Part shown: positions 33,559-45,272 of the stretch, one piece after another
Position numbering within the stretch: position 1 is the first letter of the stretch
Layout: each line of letters starts with the position of its first letter
Assembly (NCBI GenBank): GCA_015178975.1
Contig: WHVD01000002.1
Location: 806,001 to 870,000 of the forward strand
Length of the DNA stretch: 64,000 bases
Reading direction: 5' to 3'
Source of the DNA: Hysterangium stoloniferum
Taxonomy: Eukaryota; Basidiomycota; Agaricomycetes; Hysterangiales; Hysterangiaceae
The notes under the pieces: generated by a model
What the model was told of the DNA's origin: nothing
The model's database searches: none
The model's input: the letters and a program-made list of their open reading frames with translations, nothing else
Position numbers and translations under genes: made by a program

Positions 33559-34254
33559 GCCAAGTTTCCAATAAAATCATCATATCACACACACATTTTA
33601 CTGCACAGCTCAGAAGCTTATCTAATCATCCTAAGGACAATAATAGCCTCAGTCTGATACACTAAATGCAAGCACCTACACTTGCAGAATCTTGAATCTT
33701 TGTCTGCACTTTTGAACTTACTGTAGCTAATCATCTAAGCTTCCCCCAGCCTCACAGCTACCTTTAGGCTTACTAAATACATAGTAAACCTAAAATAAGT
33801 ATCCTTACTGAAATCCCTGCCAATACTAGATTATTCAAGGATCCTTAAGCTAGTGAATTAATCAAGTACAAGCACACAAGAAATTCAATACAAATTATTT
33901 TCTCTATTAATAAATTATTTAACACCCTGTTAAATATATATTAATAGCTACAAATAAGCATACAAGAATCCGAAGCTTTATATCAAGTCTCTGCTAAGTT
34001 ACTGTGTATATACTCAGCTTCTAGCCCCTATTCTCAAGGAATAGTTCTTTTATTTGCTGAAAGAGTCATATATTGTTCTATTGAACCTTTCAATAATCAA
34101 AATAAGCATTGATTTGAGTTGTTTAAGCTTAATAGTGCAGCTCATTAATCTATCAGTATTTAAATTACTGGACCTTTGCTTGTTTTATTGTTGAAGCTCT
34201 GTGACACTATAGCATATATTGAGCTATCTAAGAGAAACCCTTGAATACATTACA
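33559..34254. other. AT-rich CpG-poor DNA
   Basis: No frame with a recognisable domain. Possibly the decayed internal region of an LTR element next to LTR beta. Confidence 0.35.
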
Positions 34255-34620
34255 GAGTGGAACAGAGTCCAAATCATGACGGGTCATTTGACCATAATGG
34301 GAACGGGGTGGGAGCGGAGTCCGAAATGTGACAGGTCATTTGTCCATAATGGGAATGGGGCTCAGTTAGAGAGCTGACAGCTTTTCCGAGTAAAGTCTGG
34401 TGACTGATGTGTGGGACAGGGTCATGGATAGACAGGGATGGCATGCATATGGTCCAGGTGGGTATTCTGGTGACTGGTACATGAGATAATGAAGTCAGGC
34501 ATGGACAAATCTGACATCCAGGTTCCAGCAGGTATTCTGGTTAACTGAAAACTGGTGTATCTAGAGTGCGGGTGCATATCAGTTGGTGCCCGGAGTCCAG
34601 CAGGTTTTCCAGTCATAACA
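34255..34620 (-). mobile_element. truncated LTR family beta
   Basis: Aligns with 19670-20031 (for example GAATGGGGCTCAGTTAGAGA) and ends in the same CCAGTCATAACA. The other end is missing. It is followed by the repeat 34660-34866 that also borders LTR beta at 18500. Confidence 0.7.
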
Positions 34621-35291
34621 ATATAATTCTGAATAATGTAAACTTCAATCACTTTAAACATAAGTTTCTGAATGAGAATAACTGGGAAGCTGGAATGTAC
34701 AGAACCCTCAACATGACATGGTCACAGAAGGTAATACAACAGTTATGTGATGAAGTATTTGAAAATATTATTCCAAGACAGAAGACAGATATGATTAGGC
34801 ATTATTATTGATTTACCAGGTCATGAAGTGACTGAGTAAAGTTGTGGGGTGGTAGCATGGTGGGGGCTTGCACCCCACAGGTCATAGCCTTGTACTGAAG
34901 TGAATCCATGAATCCCCCTTTTCTTTATTATGCCATCACTTAACCACAAAGTTGCTGAGCATGCAAGTTTAACCCATATAGATGACGAACATCCTGTCTT
35001 CCAATAACCAATGTATACATCTTAGATGTGAGTGCTATTTGTGATACATCAATTATATATTGACTATACAATGCAACAAGCATCCTGCCAGGCACTGATA
35101 ATTCCCATGTGAGGTAGGAAGGTTAGAAATCGAGACCAATATGCAAATACCATGGTGCTGGCATTAGGTGACATAGTTTATCTGTTTCGCCTCTGTCCAG
35201 CAGGGAATATTTACTACTAGTATCTTAACTCAGTCACACTATGGGAAGATAATGCGCCTTTGGGGGATGGTGGTCAATATTGGTTATATGA
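34621..35291. other. CpG-poor repeat and unidentified DNA
   Basis: 34660-34866 repeats 18320-18499. The remainder has no recognisable feature. Confidence 0.4.
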
Positions 35292-35503
35292 CAGTGTTGG
35301 GTTTAAGGTGATAGTGTCTAAGAACTTGACTCACCTAAATTCTGAAAATTTAACCACGAAGATTATGAGTGGTTTATGACATATGTCCCACTAGCAGATC
35401 AATGCCCTAGTCAGTCATGTTTTGTAACAATTTTATAAATGTGAGACCCATGAACTCAATGTTATACAATCACTATCATGGTTTCGTAGACTCCCTCATA
35501 TTA
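35292..35503. repeat. CpG-decayed copy of F-box spacer DNA
   Basis: Aligns with 9331-9545 and 53577-53795 over its whole length. Nearly every CG of those copies is TG or CA here (for example GACTCGACT to GACTTGACT, ACGACGTACGT to ATGACATATGT). No F-box coding sequence is attached. Confidence 0.85.
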
Positions 35504-36657
35504 CAACAATGCGCTTGTTAAAAGAGGTGGGCAAGTGGCTATCCATCCTCAGGCTACTTGCCTGTCATATTCCTTCATTCAACGAATCCACCCTCACGAA
35601 TGTGACATGCTTTCATATAAACACTTATTATAACCACAATTAAAAAATAACTACACACTGGCTCCCCACAATTGTCACACAAAACATGGATCATACAAAA
35701 CATGGAGCCAGTGTGATTTAGCCTCCTTTGATCATGTGGAAAAGAAAGGGATTTTATATTTACCAAGCAGTTGGAACAAAGGAGAGTTAAACTCAATTAT
35801 AGAGCATCTAACAGATTCTATATCATTTTGTAATTCCGTCAAATTCAGGGATGTGAATGGGATTTTAAATTGAGTGATTATACACATGTTCTATGTGATG
35901 ATGTTAAATCCTGCAATCACATCTGGGGAGTTTTGTGGATTTTTAATTGGATCATCCTCTGACACGTCACAGGAAAGATAAAGGGATACAAAATATCACT
36001 GGACTATACAAAATTGAAAAAGTTTATATTCCATGATATAGTTGATAATGTTTAGTATCTCCTCCATTATACCCCCACTTGTTATAAATGCTAAATTACA
36101 CTGAGGGATCACAGTGCCACACCCACCCTGGTAGTATGCTTCGAACTGTCGCAATGTGTGGCATATATAAATTTGTAGCTCCAAAGAGAGAAAGTGCAAT
36201 CGTGTGTGCAAACTTGGAAGGTGACAACAGTAAATATGATCAGTTTTCACAATTAGTAATAATACTATACATGCACAAATTATTTTCTCTGATCTTTAAG
36301 TTGACAATTGCGCGATCGATTGAAGCATTCAACAAGTTGTATTTGGGACAGGACATATATCAAATGACGATCAACGTAGCCTTGCGCGTTGCTCATCCGC
36401 GAGACTAATCAACAATGAGGTTGTTCTACTAGTATAAAGATGTTTGATTATTGTCAGCGAAATCAAAATTCTCGATCAAGTTGAGCGAAATCATGGTATG
36501 AATATTACTAAGGAACTTCAGTCCAAGTCGTTGGTACAAATGGACATGGGTGAGAATGTGTAGAATCAGTGTGCTCAGCATCGAGTTTGTTCTGGTGGGA
36601 ACAATACTGCATGCCATGGGGCTGGCATTCTAGCTCCTGCAGCATAATATGTCAAAT
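35504..36657. other. edge of the CpG-poor island and 3' flank of F-box D
   Basis: Frames at 35575-35796 (minus) and 36088-36408 (plus) have no recognisable domain. CG returns at about 36290. 36500-36650 resembles the end of the F-box downstream module (GGAACTTCAGTCCAAG..GGTACAA). Confidence 0.45.
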
Positions 36658-38316
36658 CTACGATGCGTTGAGCCTTAACCTGCTATGATAAAAATCATCG
36701 GAATAATTCATTCCCGTCCACATCTCAAATGTCGTCCTATTGTTATGAACATGATTTGAGTTTCCGCTCCGCCTTTCGACTGTCGTATATCGGCACATGT
36801 CCCGGGAACGAATCCTCCGTATTTCGATAACTTTTGTGTCACCGAAGTCGTAGTAAAATTCGACCACGAGGCATTCCAAAAGGGGGAGTACCGTGGTGAA
36901 CTTGTCGCGTATCACACTAGCATTGGATAAACTGAATATATTACTGAACACCTTAAGGTATCGCAGATTGGGAAATTTGTATAACTGGTCGACCTAGAAA
37001 GAAAGGGTATGTCATAGGAAACAAATATTTATTTATTACCGCCATACGTACAAATTGGTCTACATCTTCTTCATCTGGGGGCATGGATTTTAACAACTGT
37101 AAGTCCAAAACCTGAAGATTCGGTAGCCTTCTCATTGCCATCAACGGGAACACCCAGTCCATCGAGACATGCAAGATAACTAATTCAGTCATGTGCGAGA
37201 GCGTGGGACCGCACCTTACATCTAGTTTGGTGCTGAAGTGGCGAAGCTTTTCACCGAAACCAACAGGCAAAAAGTCTGATATCTCGACTTCATGATGAAA
37301 TATGCTCAGATTTCTCAAGTCCGGGAAAATGTCTCGACGGAAAACGCCGCGGGGAATATGCAGGTCATACAAAGAAAGACCTATTAGTCGGTTATGCCTT
37401 CTGAAAAAGTTGAACATGATGTCGACTTGTGATTCGTCACCGATGAAACGGTATCGTCCACCGTGAAGGGTAAGGCGCAATAGTTCCGGAAGATGTACAT
37501 CGCGGAGTATCGCAACTAAGCTTTGTGAGCGAGGTATGCGAAGACGGAAATCGCGTAGTTCTGGAAAGTCACGAAGGAGGGGCAGGATATTCTGGTGCCA
37601 ATTTGGTTGTGGGAAGTAGATCGAACAAGAGATTTGAGTGATATGTGAAAATTGGACAATCTAATTCGAATGTTATTATCATTCGACATCAGTGCACAAA
37701 AACCCATCTTGAGCCATTCATATAAACCATCAGTGGACATATCAAATGTATGAAAGCACACTTCTCGAGTATGTCCAAGACGTATTTCCTTTAGCGTGTT
37801 GTCAAAACCCAATGGTAGTACAAAATTGGCACCGTGAGTAAAGGATATAGAGAAACAATGTAGGTTAACCATTAACCTTAGAGCCGCGCGAAAAGTAACT
37901 AGACACGAGGCCTTCTCCTCTTTGCTTAGTTCTATTGCAAAATACGACTGATCATCTCGAAGGTACCTGCGTACTAAACTGTTATGACCCGGTGGGCATC
38001 TTGAATGCTCCCCTGTAGTTATATCTAGGATGTGGACACGGGATGCCAGATCGCGTCTAGAAGCAATGTGTTCCCAAAGGCCAATATCCGAGATCTTAGC
38101 AAAGATGACTCGATACCGGATATGCCACGGAATTATCAAATCCCTAAAACGTTTTTTAGTTAATGCCAGGTGTAATAAATCCCAGGGATTTTTTATTTCT
38201 GATACAATGGCGTCCAAAATCTCTTGTGGTTGATCACATAGCGAAGTAGTAGCAGTGTGGGAATACCTAAAGAAGAAAGAGGTTAGACACTAAATGTACA
38301 GGAGCGGAACATACAT
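36658..38316 (-). pseudogene. F-box/LRR-like paralogue D, probable splice-site loss
   Basis: Expected exons are 38316-38315, 38266 to about 37706, a third to about 37056, and about 36980-36658. F-box and leucine-rich segments are open in each exon (PQEILDAIVSEIKNPWDLL; LPNLQVLDLQLL), and the split ATG is kept. At the end of exon 2 the family donor CAG|GTGGGC reads AAG|ATGGGT, so the GT is lost. The usual acceptor GGGAG before PDFDENLL is also changed. The next GT and the nearest AG do not restore the frame. This is the most divergent copy (tail YHSRLRLNAS). It could still be a gene if different sites are used. Confidence 0.65.
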
Positions 38317-38398
38317 ATTCAGGAGTACAGCTTAGGGTTCTGAGTGTTCTGAGTGATGTGTGTTTCAATGAAGGTGACGAGTTGCTTCAAGTGGGAAG

Positions 38399-38601
38399 TG
38401 TTAGATTTTTGGGTAAATCGAGCAGCCGGAGTCGTATAGTGACCGGGGGCACTAATGCTCACATTCATTACCGCTCTTGTTATCAGTATATAATCGTAGT
38501 TACGCATGTGACCCCCCATGCGTTTATAACCAACAATATAACTCAGACAGTATTGCGCTCGTCCTCTATAGGTCTGGCCATATTTTCGCCGAAAGTTAAC
38601 A
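38399..38601 (-). mobile_element. solo LTR (203 bp) in the promoter of F-box D
   Basis: TGTTAGATTTTTGGG..AAAGTTAACA, flanked by GGAAG at 38394-38398 and 38602-38606. The empty site is present upstream of A (about 4636) and E (about 41675). It lies 82 bp upstream of the predicted start AT of D, between the start and the CACGTG block. Strand is arbitrary because no internal region is attached. Confidence 0.85.
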
Positions 38602-39630
38602 GGAAGTGGGTCCTCTGGTGCCCATTCTCGACCAATTAGTACGCGTGCGTGTGCACGTGCCGGTACCACGGTAAGCGTGTGAATCACACGTCCCTAAGCA
38701 TTTACTCGCCAACATGTAATGCACGAAGTTATGCTAAAGCAGCTTTTTGAGAACACGCTAGCTACCGTTGTTAGAATTACTGTGCGTGAGCTATTATATC
38801 TACCGCCGCACAGGCTAATTCTCCTAAAGACTACCGCATTCCCATAATATATATATATATAAGTATGCACAAGAAGATTTTTCTTATTTTATCACTAAAT
38901 AAGCCAAAAAGCAATGTACCAACACACGACTACGAAACGCAGGTAGCATCGCCACAAGGGAGATGTTAGGGTGTATGAAGATACGCTCAGACAAAAATAA
39001 AGAACCCGAAGGATTGCGAGGCTCAAATAAAAAAATAGTGAATATGAGGCTTCGCCGGTGTATTCAAGGTGATAGTGTGTAATTAAAGGACTCGGGCGAT
39101 TTCTCAACGTTGAAGCCTCGTATTAACCAGAAAATGTATGCACTCAGGGGCGTGGCTGTGGTTTACGACCTGCCACTAGCATAATACCCCATCAATGTTC
39201 ATAACAATCATATTTTAAATGCGATACGCATGAACTCAGTATTACGTTTGACAATCACTATCACGGGTTCGTCGACAACCCTTCGCATGACGCATGACAG
39301 GGAGCGTTTCAAGTTGTAAAAAAATAGTTGAGTGGCCACTCGTCTCTGGACACTTATACCTGTTGGTTTTTCCCCAATAATAGCTTATATATCTCGTTGT
39401 ACCGCTAGCCCGGACCCCACTCTCTCTTTGATGTTCGGAATTCGTATTATGATTTCCTTGCAGTGACACGCTTCGCCATTAAGCAAGGGGAGGTTTATTA
39501 ACACTACAGTTTATTACCTCTAATACCTTATAACGTCTTTATTAGATATCCTTAATTCACCTATGCTTTGGCTATAAATACTAACAGCGGAATTAATTAG
39601 CACACCCCTCAGTGCGTAAATCGGAATTCC
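38602..39630. other. F-box D promoter flank and downstream spacer of F-box E
   Basis: 38602-38810 is the upstream flank with CACGTG and GGTACC. 38818-39630 is the downstream module of the next unit, nearly identical to about 6340-6720 and then to 2340-2770. No gene is seen. Confidence 0.6.
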
Positions 39631-39814
39631 TGAAAGGCTGCTGCCTAATGCAGCCTTACATTGGCATCGGTCCAGACGTTGATAGGACCAAACTGTATTC
39701 CTCGAGAACGGCGAGTACGATACACGATGATGACGGTAAGTAAAACGATATGAAAAAACTACTATGCGCGTCTGTGATAATGTAATCAGTATGTCGTAAG
39801 CCACCAGGCTTACA
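39631..39814 (-). mobile_element. 184-bp solo LTR with target duplication ATTCC
   Basis: Runs TGAAAGGCTGCTGCC..GGCTTACA, flanked by ATTCC at 39626-39630 and 39815-39819. The empty site is at about 2772 in the A copy. It is homologous to the LTR at 25898-26089 in the opposite orientation. CpG is retained here. Confidence 0.9.
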
Positions 39815-39973
39815 ATTCCCAACGTACTAGTCGGCGAAATTGTCATACAAATATTGCCAAAGGAACTTCAGTACAAACAATTGGTATAATGCGACATGGG
39901 TGATGATTTATAGAATTGTGCGCAGCACTTTCGTTCTGATGGGAACGATGCCGCATATCGCAAGGTTGGCATC

Positions 39974-41611
39974 CTAGCGGTGTCTTAACCCGCCGTAATA
40001 AAAATCATCGGAGTACTTCATTCCCGTCCACATCTCAAACGACGTCCTAGTGTCGTTATCTGAACCTCCGCCTCTTCTCTCGACTGTCGTATATCCGCGC
40101 ATGTTCTGGTCATGAACCCTCTGTATTTCGATAATTTTCCCCTCCTCATAGTAATCATTCTCATCATCATAAAATTCGACCCTGAGGCCGTCCAAAATGG
40201 ATAGTATCGTGGTGACCTTTTCGCGTATAATACTAGCGTCGGGTAACCGGAGTAAATCAGCGGACAAATAAAGGTATCGCAAGTTAGGAAATTTGTATAA
40301 CTGGCCAAACTAGAACGGAGGGGTTTGTCGGCGGAAACAGATGGTAGGCTATTACCAACATACGTACAAATTGGTCTACATCATGCCGTTCCATGCGTAT
40401 ACACGTCAAGTCCAAAACTTGAAGATTCGGCAGCACTCTCAGTTCCATCAACGATGAATAGCGCTTGATCGTGACTTTCAAGATAGCTAATTCAGTCATG
40501 TGCGAGAGCAGAGAACAGCATTTTGCGTCTAGTGTGGCGGTAAGCTCGAGGTGGCGAAGTTGTTTACCGAAGCCAACAGGCAAAAGGTCTATCCCAGCTC
40601 TATACGGCCTTATACTCAGACTTGTCAAGCACGGGAGGCTGTTTGGATGGAAAATACCCGGTGAAACAAGTGGTCCCTCCAACGAAAGACTCGTTAACTC
40701 GTTATGCCTTCTGAAGAAGTTGAACCAGATGTCTTGTGATTCATCGCCTCCTCCGCCGTAAAGGGTAAGGCGTAAGAGTTCTGGTAAATGGACTTCGCGG
40801 AGTGTCGCAACTAAACAGTAAGGTATACTGATACATAAATCTCGTAGTCGTGGAGTGAGACGAAGGATGGTCAGGAGGTTCTCGTCAAAATCTGGGGGCG
40901 ACTCCCGGGAGTAAACCATAATAGAGAGTTGAGTAAGAAATGAAAGGTGGAAAATCTAATTTGGATGTAATTATTATTCGACATTCCGTGCACAAAAGCC
41001 CACCTGAAACCATTCATTTAAACCATTAGTGGGTACATCAAAGTCGTGAAAACACATTTCTCGAACATGGCTAGGAACAATTTGCTCCAACGTGTTTGGA
41101 AAGCCCAGGGATGATACAAAATCGGTTTCCTGCCTAACGAATATAAAGAAACAGTGTAGGTTGACCATTGACCTTAGAGCCGCGCGGAAAGTAACTAGAC
41201 AGGAGGCTCTCTCCTCTTTGCTTAGTTCCATTACAGAATACGATTGATCATCTCGAAGGTACCTGCGTACTAAACTGTCATGACCCGGTGGGTATACGGA
41301 ATGTTCCCCTGTAGTTATATCTAGGATGTGGACACGGGATGCCAGATCGCGTCTAGAAGCAATGTGTTCCCAAAGGCCAATATCCGAGATCTTAGCAAAG
41401 ATGACTCGATACCGGATATGCCACGGAATTATCAAATCCCTAAAACGTTTTTGAGTCAATGCCAGGTGTAATAAATCCCAGGGATTTTTTATTTCTGATA
41501 CAATGGCGTCCAAAATCTCTTGTGGTTGATCACATAGCGAAGTAGTAGCAGTGTGGGAATACCTAAAGAAGAAAGAGGTTAGACACTAATGTACAGGGGC
41601 GGAACATACAT
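39974..41611 (-). CDS. F-box protein with LRR-like region, paralogue E
   Basis: Predicted exons are 41611-41610, 41562-41004, 40901-40368 and 40300-39974, giving 473 residues in an open frame. It is the closest relative of A, with the same F-box and tail (FYYGGLRHR), but a shorter variable loop (YGGGGDESQDIWF). The first intron (47 bp) splits the ATG. Leucine-rich segments include LPELLRLTLYG, LPCLTSLSIRPY and LPNLQVLDLTC. Its downstream spacer holds the solo LTR 39631-39814. The upstream side holds the foldback element 41803-42351. Predicted role: Skp1-binding adaptor, target unknown. Confidence 0.8.
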
Positions 41612-41704
41612 GTTCAGGAGTACGGCTTTAGGGTTCTGAGTGATGTGTTTTTCAATGAAGGTGATGAGTTGCTTCAAGTGGGAAGTGGTTCCTCTGGTGC
41701 AAAA

Positions 41705-41745
41705 AAAGTGCGTGCACGTGCACGTGTGCCGGTAGCGTGTGAATC
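41705..41745. promoter_or_regulatory. CACGTG-rich motif upstream of F-box E
   Basis: The same CGTGCACGTGCACGTGTGCC block as at 4661-4696, about 95-130 bp upstream of the predicted start. Conservation between A and E may simply reflect recent duplication. Confidence 0.3.
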
Positions 41746-41802
41746 ACTCGTCCCTAAACATTCATTTACTGGCCAACATATAATTAGTGATTGGCAACCT
41801 GA

Positions 41803-42351
41803 CACATCAGGAGTTACAACATTTAAGGCGGCACTAAAATATTATCTAAACCTGTTTACAAAACTTTAAGTCCTAAAATGGATTTGAACTCAGTTATTAC
41901 TTCAATTTTAGATGTGATCTGAACTTGTTGTTTAGGACACACTTTTACCAGAGTTTTTATTCTAAGTCCAGACAAATGTTTACCCCTTATAGAAACCTCA
42001 AGCCTGAACATAGGTTTAAAAATAAAATAAAACCCTAAGTTTTGTAATGACCTTAAACTAATTGCCTGCATGAGTGGGTGATGAGTGGGCAATTAGTTTA
42101 GGGTCATTACAAAACTTAGGGTCTTATTTTATCTTTAAACCTATGTTCAAACTTGAGGTTTCTATAAGGGGTAAACATTTGTCTGGACTTAGAATAAAAA
42201 CTCTGGTAAAAGTGTGTCCTAAACAACAAGTTCAAATCACGTCTAAAATTGAAGTAATAACTGAGTTCATATCCATTTTAAGACTTAAAGTTTTGTAAAC
42301 AGGTTGAGATAATATTTTAGTGCCACCTTAAATGTTGTAACTCCTGATGTG
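41803..42351. mobile_element. 549-bp palindromic foldback element with TGA target duplication
   Basis: The ends are CACATCAGGAGTTACAAC and its exact reverse complement. The arms pair over about 260 bp each. The centre is a short spacer around 42070 (CATGAGTGGGTGATGAGTGG). It is flanked by TGA (41800-41802 and 42352-42354). The A copy has the empty site (CCTGA|AAGCCCC at 4730/4731). Frames in the arms are mirror images and not genes. A 3-bp duplication fits several DNA-transposon superfamilies (PIF/Harbinger, CACTA); the family is not decided. Confidence 0.9.
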
Positions 42352-43400
42352 TGAAAGCCCCGGCTTGGGCTCGGCTGGGACAGCTTGGACCTGCCAATAT
42401 CTCAGGCCGGGCTTTAAGAGACAGCTTGGGCCCAAGCCGCGGGTAAAAATGGTACAAGATGGCATTTATAAACTTGTAGTCTACTAATAAAATAAAATAA
42501 ACTTCTCAAAAATATTATGAATGTATATTACACATAAATTTCCTCTTCATCAGAGGATAGCTCAACTTCAAGTAATGTGCCCTCTGAACAAAACGATCTA
42601 TATCTCTAGTCTTATTTTTGTCCTTTGTCATTTCCTCTCCAATCTCTTCAATACCATCCATATCATTGCATATCACATCCTTACTTGTGTTACCCACTAG
42701 GGCATCTGAGGCTGAAATAATATTTAAATAGATTATATAATTTGTTTTAAATATATTTGAATTTCAAAAAACACATTGTTGACAGGAGCAGTCATAGCCG
42801 ACTTGATCACTTTTTTCCAGGGCCTGTGTCATGTACAATCTCCTCTATTGGTAGGCTATGTTTCAATGAATTTTTTGATCCCATTTCAGTGGTGGGCACA
42901 TCAGCAGGCATGTAGATGAAGACTCAACTACACTTTGCGGAAGTTGTCTCAATTCAATATTCGGATCACAGAGCACCATTGTATGGCTCCGTGGGACTTA
43001 CTTGGCTGTCCCAGGCAGGATTTTGACTTTGGGGGCATTGTGTACAAAGGGACTGAACAGAAATTGAACTCAGAAGAAATGTTGAATTTTCCGCAAAAAT
43101 ATAACCAGACCTATAGAGGACGAGCACAATACTGTCTGAGTGATATTGTTGGTTATAAACGCATAGGGGGGTCTCACGTGTAACTACGGGATTATATACT
43201 CAGAACAAGAGCAGTAATGAATGTGGGCAATAATGACCCCAGTCACTATACGACTCCGGCTGCTCGTTTTACCTAAAAATCTAACAAGAAAATATGACCA
43301 TCCTTGGCCATGCGGTACCTTGTCCTTACCTTGTGGGGCCACGAGCAGGCCATGGCCTGGCGGTCCAGCTTGGGCTTAAAATATCCCAGGCCAGGCCATA
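42352..43400. mobile_element. hAT-like deletion derivative (copy next to F-box E)
   Basis: A second copy of 4731-5712, with the same GC-rich ends, the same minus-strand frame (42697-42515) and the same internal solo LTR. The left end carries an extra stretch (GACAGCTTGG..CGGGCTTT) relative to copy A. Confidence 0.4.
43080..43286 (+). mobile_element. solo LTR (203-bp family) with target duplication AGAAA
   Basis: The same insertion event as 5413-5593, with AGAAA on both sides (43075-43079 and 43287-43291). It retains a 26-bp segment near 43228-43255 that the A copy has lost. Confidence 0.8.
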
Positions 43401-43414
43401 TAAATCATTGATCT

Positions 43415-43645
43415 TATTAGGATAAACTGCAAGCCAGGGAACCACAGTATGAGACTCTCTATCTACGTACTAAGTAACTTAGATAGAGCGGTGTAGAATA
43501 TAAACCAGTGATATAGCTGGGCTTCCAGTTGAGGTTTCTACCCCTCAACTGGACTAACTATATACTGTACTAAGTGGTCAGTGCATTGGTCTGTAGGACT
43601 ATCTGCTCAGGAACTATCTAATAATAACTATCATGACGGTTATTC
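43415..43645 (-). mobile_element. truncated copia-type LTR
   Basis: The reverse complement of this stretch aligns with the 3' two-thirds of the solo LTR 32936-33251 (AACCTCAACTGGAAGCC, ACCGCTCTATCTAAG, GGCTTGCAGTTTAT). Its outer 5' part is lost. Confidence 0.65.
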
Positions 43646-45272
43646 AAATAGGTGGCATTTTCGCCGGTTTTGACTTGTACAATGGAAACAATAGATAAGT
43701 CGAAGTTTGACGTGAATGGATGCCATCGCTTCGCCCAAACTGGGCGGCTAGGTCAGACATGGGCTTTTAACATTCCTTGACAAGAAATCCATATCGATCG
43801 CGCGAGATAAGTCACGAGTCAACATCCATTTCAGAGTCGCTTAAAATTGAACGGTACAAACGTAGGTAACGTTCTTACAGAAACAGCGCCCGTCGCTACT
43901 CGCCTACCTTACCCTTTCGCATTATCGTACACACTTGCTTATCTCGTCTCGATATCGATGTATAACGCTGGTAGAACCTCCCAAGGCCGTGTATTTGAGC
44001 ACCTTGTTATGAAGAATCCGCGCAATTAATATGCAAAGCGCATATACCCAACAAATCCGCGGATGAATTGACGCTACCCAATCATCGCGCGCATATTTGA
44101 CTAGGAATGTAAATTTTTAACGTATCAGTTAATCTATCTCCTACCGAAGGGCTTCACCATGCTAGCATTCCCCCTGCCATCTTTAGCCCCACCTGATGTC
44201 GTGTCACAGGTTTAATGTTATACCAAGTCAATGCACTACCGATGCCATAGACCCTACGACTACCCCAGTCAAGAAGGGGGGTAGGTAGTCAACGAATTTA
44301 ACTCGGCCTCCCTAGATATAAACACCAATACATGTTTCTCGTCATTATACAGTCTCCACACTTGAGCCATGTATTTCGGCTGTTTCAGCCCTCCTGGCGA
44401 TCCTCCACCATTTGATGGGTGCTCCAAGCCTCGTGTGATTGTGACCAGTGTGACCACTCAAGAAGCCAGGCTAAAAATAGAGCCGATGTCTCCGTATTAA
44501 ATCCACAATTCAAAAAGCAGGGGCAAATAAAGAATTTGATCCCCGAGACGTCCGAAAATCGGCTCAAATACTATACACGAGTCACGTAGCACAGCCTACG
44601 GCCTCCCATGACCGACATGAACATTAGCGACTTGCTTATCATGGGTCCCAAAGGCACCCATGTCAGATTAAGCGCCATCAAGAAGCATCCTTCCACCGCT
44701 TAAAACAGGCGATCCCGATCACACATCGATGCTTCGTTTCTCAACCGTCTGGTCTTTCTGCGTCTATGGCCAAATAGAAGTTGTGTAGGGTATCGGCCTC
44801 TATGATTTAATTACATCTAAAACAATAAAGATAAATACTCTTATTTTTTTTGTCCATAAATAATTCAGAATTATCGTCATTCCGCTGATGTCAAAAGGAA
44901 AAAAAAATAGTTTACCGATTTGTACTTTGTCCATACTCAGTGGGGTGATCCCTGATTTAACCCATGTATACCCAAACTATCACCAAACCTATCATGTCAG
45001 AAGGTGATTCACTGTTCACTGACTGACACATTGATTCGTACAAGTACTTCATTACAAGCTTATTGAACCATTGTAGTTTGTGCATTGACATTAACCCAAC
45101 CCATACTTTTTTTTTAATACATAATCAACGGAATTTTATAGCTTGATCTATTCCTAAGAAAACGCGTCAGGCTGTGCGGGACACTTGACAATCACTATTC
45201 ATTGCCTTGATAAAGATCTATACAAACTGCCCCGCATTTCTTGATCTTCCAAGTTTGGATGCATGGTTCCTA
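43646..45272. other. intergenic DNA upstream of the membrane-protein gene
   Basis: Short frames (43847-44029 plus; 44369-44500 plus; 44269-44567 minus) have no recognisable motif. A poly(T) run stands near 45110. Promoter elements of the downstream gene must lie here but none is distinctive. Confidence 0.35.

Larger units (their letters stand above)
18040..36290. other. CpG-depleted island of nested, decayed transposons
   Basis: Within these limits CG is rare and TG/CA are common, while both flanks have ordinary CG frequencies. It contains gypsy, hAT, Helitron and copia relics plus LTRs of two main families. The one stretch that can be aligned with F-box spacer DNA (35292-35503 against 9331-9545) shows CG changed to TG or CA at most sites. 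This points to long-term cytosine methylation or another CpG-directed mutation process. Confidence 0.75.

Noticed and set aside
41856-42298. Two similar open frames in opposite directions
   Set aside because: They are the mirror-image arms of the palindromic element, so the similarity is forced by the inverted repeat.
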